From the NCBI RefSeq assembly GCF_021295315.1, contig NZ_JAIMJA010000001.1:1-64000 (forward strand): 64,000 nt of DNA, written 5' to 3'. Positions 15,820-23,760 of this stretch are shown piece by piece. The number at the start of each line of letters is the position of its first letter. Position 1 is the stretch's first letter. Below the pieces are notes generated by a model. That model was not told where the DNA came from. It searched no databases and saw only the letters and a program-made list of their open reading frames with translations. Position numbers and translations under genes: made by a program. The DNA comes from Motilimonas cestriensis. Lineage in GTDB: Bacteria > Pseudomonadota > Gammaproteobacteria > Enterobacterales > CBDFNC01.

Positions 15820-16656
15820 CTAAGGCAAAACGGCTTCAAATGTTAAATGCAACGTTGCACCCGACTCGTCTGCCAGTGGGTTGCCTTCAAGCGGGCCTTC
15901 ATGACGGGCTTTAAAGATGTAGCGGCCTGCATTCACTGGGGTAAAAGTCACTTTACCTTGCTCATCACTGGTCACCTCAATTTGCTCTTGGCTATTACGG
16001 TATAAGGTGCCATCTCGGGTGATCTCGGCTTTGACGCCGCTTTTTGGCTGACCTTGGTAATAAAGTTGAAAAGTCACAGGCGACCCCGCAACAATGTCCG
16101 CCGGATGCGTAATGGGTTTTAACTCTAAATACTTGCCTTCTAATTTAAAGGCTTCAGTGCTTGGTTTACCCACGGTAATGTAGGTTTCGACTCGGCTGAC
16201 AGACAGTGTTGTGCTAATGTCTCGCGCATTACTCGGCAGTAATTGCAAACGGCTTACTTTATCTGCGCGTAACCATTTCTCCGTGTCACGCTTACCGGCT
16301 TTGTAACGGGTGTAATAGACAGGCTCGCTATTCACCGTTACTTTATGGGTACCCGTTTCAACAAAATGAAAGTCGAATACCGAGCGGCGCTTACCACGAC
16401 TCACATGATCGGGGCGTAGCACCTGACCCGTAGGCAAGATGATACTGGCTGACTCGGCACTGGCAGGTTTATCCATTACAAACGTGCCATGTGAGGCTGT
16501 CACATCAAAGGTGATCCACTCACCGTCCGATTTAGAGACATTGAAGTGAGAAGGCAAGATCCAGCGCGGATGCGCCTGAGCTAAACCGCTGGCGAGTAAC
16601 CCCGAAATAACAAAACTAGCGATGGCTAGTTGGCTAACACTCTGTTTAAAAATCAT
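15820..16656 (-). CDS. DUF4198 domain secreted protein
   Basis: This 278-aa periplasmic protein has a signal peptide ending GLAQA (residue 28) and mature start HPRWILPSHFNVS. DUF4198 (NikM-like) proteins are beta-sandwich periplasmic proteins often encoded beside nickel, cobalt or other metal uptake genes. The C-terminal part (GSPVTFQLYYQGQPKSGVKAEI; GKVTFTPVNAGRYIFKARHE) is the usual tandem beta domain. It follows the DUF2271 gene by about 50 bases on the same strand. A start at ATG 16656 is supported by AGGAAC, 8 nt upstream. Confidence 0.85.
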   Translation of the reverse strand: MIFKQSVSQLAIASFVISGLLASGLAQAHPRWILPSHFNVSKSDGEWITFDVTASHGTFVMDKPASAESASIILPTGQVLRPDHVSRGKRRSVFDFHFVETGTHKVTVNSEPVYYTRYKAGKRDTEKWLRADKVSRLQLLPSNARDISTTLSVSRVETYITVGKPSTEAFKLEGKYLELKPITHPADIVAGSPVTFQLYYQGQPKSGVKAEITRDGTLYRNSQEQIEVTSDEQGKVTFTPVNAGRYIFKARHEGPLEGNPLADESGATLHLTFEAVLP

Positions 16657-16708
16657 AAAAAGTTCCTATTCTTTAATCGTTAAAATTAACTAGCAACGAT
16701 AAGCTTGG

Positions 16709-17254
16709 TTAGGGCTGATAAATCAGGCTGATAGGCCCTGTTTCAGCAGTGGGCTCTAACACTTTAACTACCCCTTGTTCGCCAAGATGTATGGGTTGCT
16801 TTAGGTAGTTGCGACCGCCGTGCTCACGGACGACTTCAATATGAACCGTGTAATCACCTGCTGGAATTTTTTCGCCCTGATCATCAATTAATGACCAGTC
16901 AAATTTATAACTGCCCGCGGGTTTAGTGGCACCTGTTACCCCGTCAAGCCATGGCTGTTGGTAGCGACCAATTTTTCGCCACCAACTGCGTAAGTCTTTA
17001 TGCCATTCGTCTTTTCCGAGCCACAAACTCACGGTGCGAACCACTTCGCGATCTGCATTTTCAACCCAAACGGCCACATAAGGTCGGTTATATTGACTGG
17101 TTTTAATGTCAGGTAAGGCTAACTCAAAGGTTAACTTAGTCGCTGCCGGCACCGTTGTAGCAGCGCCGACAAAGGGCCAGCCCAGCGCAACAACTAAACA
17201 GGCGATAACACCAAGCTGACGTTTAATACCATTAGGTGAAGTAAAATTATTCAT
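16709..17254 (-). CDS. DUF2271 domain secreted protein
   Basis: The start is ATG 17254, which has AAGGATAGCA before it; the longer frame overlaps the PepSY gene and is not used. The 181-aa product has a signal peptide and the DUF2271 features: LTFELALPDIKTSQYNRPYVAVWVE, then a Trp-rich section around WLDGVTGATKPAGSYKFDWSL. DUF2271 genes commonly sit beside PepSY membrane proteins and TonB receptors and are thought to take part in periplasmic redox or flavin-linked steps. The role here is inferred from that context. Confidence 0.85.
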   Translation of the reverse strand: MNNFTSPNGIKRQLGVIACLVVALGWPFVGAATTVPAATKLTFELALPDIKTSQYNRPYVAVWVENADREVVRTVSLWLGKDEWHKDLRSWWRKIGRYQQPWLDGVTGATKPAGSYKFDWSLIDDQGEKIPAGDYTVHIEVVREHGGRNYLKQPIHLGEQGVVKVLEPTAETGPISLIYQP

Positions 17255-17277
17255 TGCTATCCTTGTACCAACTCCGA

Positions 17278-17904
17278 TTAGGGAACTGCGATCCAATAGA
17301 GTAAAAAAGTCGCTAAACTGCCCCAACCACACCATTTCAGTCCAGCCATGAAGCTTTTCTTTTTCGGCACTAACAAACACACACCGGTTAGGACAAAACC
17401 CAGCATTAATAACGCGCTAATGTCGATAAATAACTGCCAAATTGCACCGCTGTTTCGACCTTTGTGTAAATCGTTTAACACCGCTATTAAGCCAAAACGC
17501 TGCTCTTCTACTTCTCCTTGACCGGTTAACATATCGATAAACACCGAGGCGCTATAACCCGGTCCTTTGAAGCTAAAGCTAATTTCACCCGCCACTAGCT
17601 CATCACCATCACGATCGCGGTACAACTCGTAGCCCGACACTTGGCCCGATAGCCCGCCATGGCTTTTGACAAACTCAACTAATGCCAATTGGTTTGGCGT
17701 GTCTGCTTGATCGTTACTTCGTAATAAAGCGGCCGGCACAGTGAATTCAACCAACCGCACAGCGGGCGTATCACTAACAAACCAAGCCGCACGATTTAAT
17801 GTGATTCCCGTCACCACAAAAAACAGCACCACCATTAATAACGCCATCGAAATATAGATATGTAAAACCCGTGCCCAAGACTGAACACTTTTATTTTTCA
17901 ACAT
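17278..17904 (-). CDS. PepSY-associated membrane protein
   Basis: The 208-aa inner-membrane protein has an N-terminal helix (RVLHIYISMALLMVVLFFVV), a periplasmic loop of about 110 residues and two C-terminal helices. His-containing helix ends (RVLHIY; LNDLHKGRNSG) match the PepSY-TM group, some members of which bind heme and act as ferric-siderophore reductases. The gene lies between the TonB receptor and DUF2271 genes, 82 bases after the receptor, consistent with reduction of an imported metal chelate in the periplasm. Confidence 0.85.
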   Translation of the reverse strand: MLKNKSVQSWARVLHIYISMALLMVVLFFVVTGITLNRAAWFVSDTPAVRLVEFTVPAALLRSNDQADTPNQLALVEFVKSHGGLSGQVSGYELYRDRDGDELVAGEISFSFKGPGYSASVFIDMLTGQGEVEEQRFGLIAVLNDLHKGRNSGAIWQLFIDISALLMLGFVLTGVCLLVPKKKSFMAGLKWCGWGSLATFLLYWIAVP

Positions 17905-17947
17905 GATAATTGTATTTTCAGTACCAAAAGCGGTGCACTAATGAAAT

Positions 17948-17972
17948 GCAGGCAAAGGCGAGCCTTGCCTGC
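17948..17972 (-). terminator. Intercistronic stem-loop after TonB receptor gene
   Basis: GCAGGCAA (17948-17955) pairs with TTGCCTGC (17965-17972), and the stem can be extended across a bulge by AGGC/GCCT. On the minus strand it follows the receptor stop and precedes the PepSY gene, with only ATTTCATT after it. It may partly end transcription or protect the receptor mRNA, so that the receptor is made in excess of downstream genes. Confidence 0.5.
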
Positions 17973-17986
17973 TATTGTTGTATGCC

Positions 17987-20062
17987 TTAGTAGCGGATCA
18001 TCACAGATGCATTAAGGTTACGCCCTTCGCCGACTGCCGTACCAGATTGACCGCCACCTTTCAGGTAGTCTGTGTCTAGCAAGTTCTCAACATTAACGCG
18101 CATAATCACGTCTAGGTTTTCATCGTAATTAAGGGTATGAGACACGCCTAAGTCAAAACGGGTGTAAGCGTCTTTCTTATAGGTGTTTTGTTCATCGCCG
18201 TATCGCGCGCCTTGATAAATAGCGCCAAGGTTTACATCTGTTCCTTGCTCAAACGAATAACGAGCCCACAAGCTACCTGATAGTTCCGATACATCTGCAG
18301 GACGGTTACCATTAATGCTGGCATCAAATTTATCTTTAATTTCAGCATCTAATGCCATCATTGAGGCGCTTAATGACAGTGCATTGCTGATATAACCCGT
18401 GGCTGCAAGCTCCATACCGCGATGCACTTGTTCACCTGCTTGCGTGGTTTCGATTTGGCCATTTGGCGCATCTTGGCTGATTAAAATGTTCTCTTGGCTA
18501 ATATCAAACAAGGCGCCAGAAAGGTACAAACGGTTATCAAGTAGCTCCCATTTGGTCCCCAACTCAAGTAACTTGCCTTTTATGGGGTCAAGCTCCATGC
18601 CATTGTTAACATCACGCGGGTTGTCAATCGGGCTTTTCGGCTCAAAACTTTCCGAATAAGTGAAGTAGATTGAGCTATTCACTTGTGGGTGCAAAATCAC
18701 CGCCGCTTTTGGCAAAATGTTACTAAACGAGTCGGTTTTAGTTTCTTCGCGATCGAAGCGCACGCCCGCTAACACCTGCCAGTATTGGTTGATAGTCACT
18801 AAGTCTTGTAAATAAATACCGTATGAGTCGGTTTTAGTCGGATCGGATTTTTTGCCATTTTGGTAATTCAAACCAGCGGGTTTAGGCAGAGGCTGACCCA
18901 CCGTACCCGTTAACCCTTTGATTTGTTGCATTTGTCTGGCGTAGTAATACTTTAACCAGTTTGCGCCAACTAAAAGCTGATGATCCATGCCCATGGCTGT
19001 CACGTGACCCGTTAAATCAACGTATGCCGTGTCAAAGCGCCAGTTGTCCCAGCGATCGTAACCACGATATTTAAATTGCCCGGTTGCCGGATCGTAAGAC
19101 TTTGCGTCTGAGAAACTTTCAACGTCGCGACGCTCAAAATCCTGATGGTTATATGCCACGCTGAGGTTCCAGTTTTCTGATAACGCAGCATTGATGTCAA
19201 AACCAATGTTTTCAACATCGTTTTCAATTTTAGACCACTGCGCATCCCAGATATGCTTGTTGCCCAATACGGCTTTGCCATCTTGAATGTAGGCGCCAGA
19301 ATCGACACTGCCATGATCATTGGTGCGATCGTAATGCATCGACAGCAGTACTTTATCGCTTAAGTCATAGTCCAAAAATAGCCCACCAACAAAACGCTCT
19401 GTTGAAGGGGTGCTACCATCGGTATAGCGACGCCAGTTATCATAACTTTGCTTAGCGAGCACAGTGCGGCCACGCAAAGTTTGCGCTTGGTTTAACGAGC
19501 CGCTGACATCGAGCACACTGCGAAAAGCATTATTTGCCCCCACGTCTTGAGAAAAATTAACCAAGGTGTCATGGGTTGGCTTTTTTGACACCATGTTAAC
19601 TAAGCCGCCCGGAGCCGACTTACCATACAATAAGCCAGCGGGCCCTTTTAGCACTTCTACACGCTCAAGTAATTCAATAGGCTGACGATAGTGTGACCAA
19701 TGCTGCTTACCATCACGTAAAAAGCTGCTACTGCTGCTTAATTCAAAACCACGCAAGGAAAATCGCTCACGGTTACGGCTATCACCACCCGCAGAGATAC
19801 TGGCGTCATTTTCCAACACATCACCCAACGTACTCGCCCGTTGTTCATCGATAATTTGCTCATCAATTACATTCACTTGTCCTGGCGTTTCTAACTGCGT
19901 GGTTTCCATACGCATTGACGTTGAATTAGTATCCACTTTATAACTTGAGTGTTGACCAACCACGACCATGGCCTCATCACCGTTACTCGCTGTTTGAGCC
20001 AAAACAAAAGAAGGGGTTAAGATGGCCGCAATAATCAAACTGAGCGGGCTTTTTGCAAACAT
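17987..20062 (-). CDS. TonB-dependent siderophore-type receptor
   Basis: This 691-aa outer-membrane receptor has a signal peptide (about residues 1-22), a TonB-box-like DEAMVVVG, a plug domain (QIIDEQRASTLGDVLEND; VEVLKGPAGLLYGKSAPGG) and a beta barrel ending in NASVMIRY with the terminal aromatic residue needed for outer-membrane assembly. The plug features are those of the siderophore receptor family (TIGR01783-like). It is the first gene of a co-directional run through PepSY, DUF2271 and DUF4198 to a ZnuABC-like importer. A Fur-box-like element lies about 115 bp upstream. The ligand is unknown. Confidence 0.93.
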   Translation of the reverse strand: MFAKSPLSLIIAAILTPSFVLAQTASNGDEAMVVVGQHSSYKVDTNSTSMRMETTQLETPGQVNVIDEQIIDEQRASTLGDVLENDASISAGGDSRNRERFSLRGFELSSSSSFLRDGKQHWSHYRQPIELLERVEVLKGPAGLLYGKSAPGGLVNMVSKKPTHDTLVNFSQDVGANNAFRSVLDVSGSLNQAQTLRGRTVLAKQSYDNWRRYTDGSTPSTERFVGGLFLDYDLSDKVLLSMHYDRTNDHGSVDSGAYIQDGKAVLGNKHIWDAQWSKIENDVENIGFDINAALSENWNLSVAYNHQDFERRDVESFSDAKSYDPATGQFKYRGYDRWDNWRFDTAYVDLTGHVTAMGMDHQLLVGANWLKYYYARQMQQIKGLTGTVGQPLPKPAGLNYQNGKKSDPTKTDSYGIYLQDLVTINQYWQVLAGVRFDREETKTDSFSNILPKAAVILHPQVNSSIYFTYSESFEPKSPIDNPRDVNNGMELDPIKGKLLELGTKWELLDNRLYLSGALFDISQENILISQDAPNGQIETTQAGEQVHRGMELAATGYISNALSLSASMMALDAEIKDKFDASINGNRPADVSELSGSLWARYSFEQGTDVNLGAIYQGARYGDEQNTYKKDAYTRFDLGVSHTLNYDENLDVIMRVNVENLLDTDYLKGGGQSGTAVGEGRNLNASVMIRY

Positions 20063-20176
20063 ATTCCGTTATCTCCGAAAACAACTTATGCTACTTGCCC
20101 TGAAATTCTTCGTCAGCAAGTAACTAATTTAGGAGCCACCTAGGTGACTAACGCTTTAAGGGTGTGGAATATAACT

Positions 20177-20195
20177 GATAACTATTTTCATTTGC
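20177..20195 (-). promoter_or_regulatory. Fur-box-like motif upstream of TonB receptor gene
   Basis: GATAACTATTTTCATTTGC matches the 19-bp Fur consensus (GATAATGATAATCATTATC) at 13 positions by hand count. It lies in the 159-bp gap between the response-regulator stop and the receptor start, about 115 bp upstream of the ATG. This supports iron control of the receptor but is not proof. Confidence 0.45.
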
Positions 20196-20221
20196 ATTAA
20201 ATTTACAATCTTTGCATTTGT

Positions 20222-20881
20222 CTATTTTGGCAGCTCAAATCGATAACCGACTCCGCGGACTGTTTTGATCAACAGCATATTGAGCCCCGTTTTGATCATT
20301 TTTTTTCTGATATTACTAATATGCACATCAAGGTTTCGATCAAACGGGCTATATTCACGCTGCAATACCCTTTGCTGCAGCTCTATTTTTGATACGGCAT
20401 CACCACTTCGTTGTAACAAGTAGTTCAACAAGTCCATTTCGGTTGTGGTCAACGGAAGGCGTTTCAAACGTTGGTTAAATTGCATGTCGGCTGAAACCAG
20501 GTGTTTACGCTGCTGCTCAATACTCACGCGACGTAACATGGCATAGACACTGGCCAATAGCTCGTTACTGTTGCTCGATTTGGTTAAGCATAAATCTGCA
20601 CCAAGGCGATAGGTTTGGGTGCGTTGCTCGGAATGGACAAAATCAGACCAGGCGATAATAGGCATCGCAAAGCGTTGACTGGCTCGCTGAATAAACGCGC
20701 GCCCTTGCACGGCAGGTAAATTAACTTCACTGATCACCAGATCAATCAGTTCAGTACTAAGAAAATTAAGTGCTTTTTCTGGGCAAGTTAACACTTGGCA
20801 TTCATAGCCAGCTTGAAATAACTGCTGTTGGTTGGGTGCGCTAGCGGTGCGATCGGTATCAACAATAATAATACGAGACAT
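20222..20881 (-). CDS. Orphan OmpR-family regulator with Glu at the phosphorylation site
   Basis: The 219-aa protein has a receiver domain (residues 1-115) and a C-terminal winged helix of the OmpR/PhoB type (LTTTEMDLLNYLLQRSGD; RNLDVHISNIRKKM; IKTVRGVGYRFEL). The receiver is altered: the phospho-acceptor Asp is Glu-52 (DLVISEVNLP), the usual acidic pair is Asp-8/Thr-9, and the Ser/Thr switch is Ser-79, while Lys-101 is kept. Glu at this position often mimics phosphorylation, so the protein may be always active. No histidine kinase gene is adjacent. It lies between btuF and the TonB receptor on the same strand, so it may control the metal operon. Confidence 0.88.
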   Translation of the reverse strand: MSRIIIVDTDRTASAPNQQQLFQAGYECQVLTCPEKALNFLSTELIDLVISEVNLPAVQGRAFIQRASQRFAMPIIAWSDFVHSEQRTQTYRLGADLCLTKSSNSNELLASVYAMLRRVSIEQQRKHLVSADMQFNQRLKRLPLTTTEMDLLNYLLQRSGDAVSKIELQQRVLQREYSPFDRNLDVHISNIRKKMIKTGLNMLLIKTVRGVGYRFELPK

Positions 20882-20892
20882 TCAAAAAAATC

Positions 20893-20911
20893 TGTAATGA
20901 TAATTGTTCTT
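20893..20911 (-). promoter_or_regulatory. Fur-box-like motif before orphan response regulator
   Basis: TGTAATGATAATTGTTCTT contains an exact GATAAT unit in the right phase and matches the 19-bp Fur consensus at about 13 positions. It begins 12 bases upstream of the regulator start codon, so bound repressor could cover the promoter or ribosome site. It suggests iron control of the regulator. Confidence 0.4.
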
Positions 20912-20961
20912 ATTGTATTTAAGTTTAGCCTTGAGTGCTAGCCCAAGGCTGGTGCTCAGGG

Positions 20962-21864
20962 CTAACTTGATTTAGGTTTGAGTTTTTGCTGCCTTACTTG
21001 GTCTAATGCATCACACAGGGCGTTAACGCCTAAGATTGATCGCGGCGTCGCGCGGTGCAACCAATCGGCATTCAAGGTAAAAATAGCATCATTGGCAACG
21101 GCAGGAATAGCGTACCATTGCTGCCAATTGATGGTCTGTTTTTGCCCCACTTCATCGGTCATAATAATGGCTTGTGGCGCAACCGATAATACACTTTCGG
21201 TGCTGATCACTGGGTATTGAGCAGGATTATCATAAAAAGGGTTTTCACCGCCACACACTTCAATATATTGCTGCACCCAGCTGCCTTTTGCTACGGTGCG
21301 CAGCGGATTAGGCCATAGCTGATAAAACACCGTCACTTTCGGCGCATCGCTATATTTTGCCTGTGCTAGTTGCAACTGTTTAAGGTAATCGTTCGCAACT
21401 TGCTTGGCTTTTTCTTGTGCGCCGGTTAATTCACCTAGCATGATAATGGTATCGGCAATGCCTGCTAGTGTCTTGGTATCACTGTCTACCAGTGTTAATC
21501 CTAAACTGCTTAGCTGGTTGAGTTCACGCGCGGAATTACCGCTGCCCCAACTGATGATCACATCTGGCTCAAGTTGAATGATTTGTTCAATATTTAAGCC
21601 ATTATAGCCGCCCACGACGGGAATGCTTTTGGCCGCTTCGGGATAATCAGTGAATCGAGTCGTACCGACAATTTTATCGCCTTGACCAATTGCAAAGAGC
21701 ATTTCGGCTGAATGAGGCGATAGAGTGATGATACGTTTAACAGGTTGTTTAATAGGTTGTTTAATAACTTGCTGCGACTCGGCTGCGACATGAGCAGTAA
21801 CTAGCATTAACCCTACCCCCGCTAAGGCGCTAGCCTTAACGAGAGAAATAAAGCTTTTAATCAT
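20962..21864 (-). CDS. btuF: Cobalamin ABC transporter substrate-binding protein BtuF
   Basis: The 300-aa periplasmic class III binding protein has a signal peptide of about 28 residues, then RIITLSPHSAEMLFAIGQGDKIVGTT and YPEAAKSIPVVGGYNGLNIEQI, the typical BtuF opening. It also has LEPDVIISWGSGNSARELNQL and a C-terminal half with VAKGSWVQQYIEVCGGENPF. Its start overlaps the cobO stop by one base (TAATG). No btuC/btuD permease or ATPase genes are nearby, so it must use ones encoded elsewhere. A heme or siderophore ligand is less likely given the cobO and cobU neighbours. Confidence 0.88.
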   Translation of the reverse strand: MIKSFISLVKASALAGVGLMLVTAHVAAESQQVIKQPIKQPVKRIITLSPHSAEMLFAIGQGDKIVGTTRFTDYPEAAKSIPVVGGYNGLNIEQIIQLEPDVIISWGSGNSARELNQLSSLGLTLVDSDTKTLAGIADTIIMLGELTGAQEKAKQVANDYLKQLQLAQAKYSDAPKVTVFYQLWPNPLRTVAKGSWVQQYIEVCGGENPFYDNPAQYPVISTESVLSVAPQAIIMTDEVGQKQTINWQQWYAIPAVANDAIFTLNADWLHRATPRSILGVNALCDALDQVRQQKLKPKSS

Positions 21865-22469
21865 TAATAGTCAAAGCCTTTCTGCGCCTTAATACCCGCT
21901 TCAAAAGCGTGTTTGATACTTTGTACTTCACTGACCGTGTCGGCAATGTCGATAATACCACGATGACAAGCGCGGCCCGTGACCACGACATGCTGGTGCG
22001 CAGGACGATTTTGCAGTGCTTGGATCACTTGCTCTAGTTCAATGTATTTATAGGTAACCATGTAGGTTAATTCATCAAGTAACACGAAATCTAAGCTTTC
22101 ATCTTGAAGTAATTTTTCGGCTTCAGCCCATGCTTGTTGCGCCGCTGCCGTGTCTTTTTCTTTGTCTTGTGTTTCCCAAGTAAAACCAGTGCCCATGACA
22201 AAAAATTCAACGCCATGCTGCGCTAATAGATCGCGCTCACCACAAGCCCATGTGCCTTTAATAAACTGCACAACCGCCGCCTTTAAACCATGACCCACCG
22301 CGCGAGTGACAGTACCGAAACCTGCAGTAGACTTGCCCTTACCGTTACCGGTGATCACCATTAACACCCCTTTTTCATCGGTGGCGTTAGCAATACGTGC
22401 GTCTACTTTTTCTTTTATACGTTGTTGGCGCTCTTTATGGCGTTGTGCTTTTTCATCTTGAGTCGACAT
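21864..22469 (-). CDS. cobO: Cob(I)yrinic acid a,c-diamide adenosyltransferase
   Basis: This 201-aa CobO/CobA/BtuR-type enzyme transfers the adenosyl group from ATP to reduced corrinoid, giving adenosylated cobamide precursors. It has the P-loop VITGNGKGKSTAGFGTV near residues 38-54, the FIKGTWACGERDLL block, and FVLLDELTYMVTYKYIELE and VVVTGRACHRGIIDIAD later. The length matches the family (about 200 aa). AGGAAG lies 5 nt before the ATG. It is translationally coupled to btuF and forms a salvage set with cobU. Confidence 0.95.
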   Translation of the reverse strand: MSTQDEKAQRHKERQQRIKEKVDARIANATDEKGVLMVITGNGKGKSTAGFGTVTRAVGHGLKAAVVQFIKGTWACGERDLLAQHGVEFFVMGTGFTWETQDKEKDTAAAQQAWAEAEKLLQDESLDFVLLDELTYMVTYKYIELEQVIQALQNRPAHQHVVVTGRACHRGIIDIADTVSEVQSIKHAFEAGIKAQKGFDY

Positions 22470-22610
22470 GTTACTTCCTTCATTTATTTTATTTGTAGGG
22501 ATAATTGTGCTGTTGCACTAATGTATGTGATTTAAATTTATTTAATCTCAGTTTTGCTTAAGCTAATTACAAGAGTAGAAATAGACTATTCTGCTTATCC
22601 AAAACTTGGG

Positions 22611-23144
22611 TTATTTAATTCGCTGCGGCAAGCCGGCTACCACCCAATAAACCTCGTCTGCAATCTCTGCAATGGCTTGATGTAGCCAACCTGTTTCATC
22701 AACAAATCGTCGGTTGATTGCCCCCATAGGTACGATGCCTGTGCCCACTTCATTGCTGACCAGAATGATGTCACCCGGCGCTTGCTTTAACGCTAACAAA
22801 AACTGTTGTTTTTGTTGCTGCCAGTGGGCGGTTAACTGGGTGTTTGCTTTGTCTATGTCATAACGCAATAGCTCGTTAGTCACCCACAGCGTTAAACAAT
22901 CGACTAATAAGCAAGTGTCCGCTTGGCTGTGCTTGATAATTGCATCGCCAAGATCATGAGGCACTTCAAGTGTTTGCCAATTGGCTGGGCGGGTTTGTTG
23001 ATGCCTAGCAATCCGTTCGCGCATTTCATTGTCCCAAATTTGCGCCGTTGCCACCACCGATACAGTATATGAAGATTGTAATGCCAGCTGTTCGCCATAG
23101 CTGCTTTTACCACTGCGAGCACCGCCTAGAATGAATCGGATCAT
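22611..23144 (-). CDS. cobU: Adenosylcobinamide kinase/guanylyltransferase CobU
   Basis: The 177-aa bifunctional enzyme phosphorylates adenosylcobinamide and attaches GMP, in nucleotide-loop assembly of cobalamin. The N-terminal P-loop FILGGARSGKSSYGEQLA is diagnostic. HQQTRPANWQTLEVP carries the guanylylated His region, and ILVSNEVGTGIVPMGAINRRFVDETG is a conserved later block. GGAAG lies 7 nt before the ATG. A 141-bp gap separates it from cobO on the same strand. The later partners cobS, cobT and cobC are not in the window. Confidence 0.95.
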   Translation of the reverse strand: MIRFILGGARSGKSSYGEQLALQSSYTVSVVATAQIWDNEMRERIARHQQTRPANWQTLEVPHDLGDAIIKHSQADTCLLVDCLTLWVTNELLRYDIDKANTQLTAHWQQQKQQFLLALKQAPGDIILVSNEVGTGIVPMGAINRRFVDETGWLHQAIAEIADEVYWVVAGLPQRIK

Positions 23145-23760
23145 CGTTTGCTTCCAAACTGAACATAAATCCGCGCTACGATACTGATTTTATCTCAGAT
23201 TACAATGCGGACCGTTTTACGGCGGTCATAGAAAACAGCGGATTAGTCTATTTTTCATACTTAAGTAGCCACGCAAGTCACGAATTCTGAACTAAAATTA
23301 GACCTACAAAGCAAATTTCTTGGGTTGTTTTGCATTTATTGATCAAACCAGTAATCTGTTACTTATTCCATTGTGTGGGTCTAACCATTCGCCAGCAAGT
23401 ACGCGGTGCTATCGAGTTTAGATCAATCATCAAGCATATAACGTGGCAATAACATTGTATTACCGACTCAGTAACGAAAATCGCCGAGTCAAGTGAGATT
23501 GATCTCAGTGGCAGAAAAAGCCAAAAGATTAGGCTAGTATTATGTAATTGTGTGCTTTATAAGGTTTAAGCTGATGCTAGGGCGTGATGACCTTTTGTGT
23601 TTTTTGCAGCTAAACGTTAGGCATTTTTACCTAACAAGGTCCTTTGGCTTGGCTACACGAAAGATAATTTGCCTCTAACAGGCTTAATGTTCAAAACCGA
23701 TTACTTCTCCTTATCAGAGAATTTTGTTGTATCACCGATTAAGGGTAAAAAGGAATTCGA
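23145..23760. other. 616-bp intergenic region, divergent promoters, CRP-like site
   Basis: No gene is seen here between cobU (minus) and the family-5 binding protein gene (plus). I looked for a cobalamin riboswitch (GCCACTG-type B12 box) facing cobU and did not find one. AGTGAGATTGATCTCA at 23492-23507 matches the CRP half-sites at 8 of 10 positions, and a TATTAT at 23538-23543 could be a -10 element reading right. A weak 6-bp stem GTTAGG/CCTAAC lies at 23616-23635. Confidence 0.35.

Noticed and set aside
17895-17925. Fur box in front of the PepSY gene (ATGATAATTGTATTTTCA)
   Set aside because: It looks Fur-like but the half-sites are out of phase (7-3-7 spacing) and overlap the start codon inside an operon.
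21727-21770. Short 12-bp tandem repeat in btuF (repeated IKQP codons)
   Set aside because: Only two copies near the signal-peptide junction; probably a small slippage event without functional meaning.
23145-23760. Cobalamin riboswitch upstream of cobU
   Set aside because: No B12-box-like GCCACTG element or expected stem layout was found by eye on either strand.
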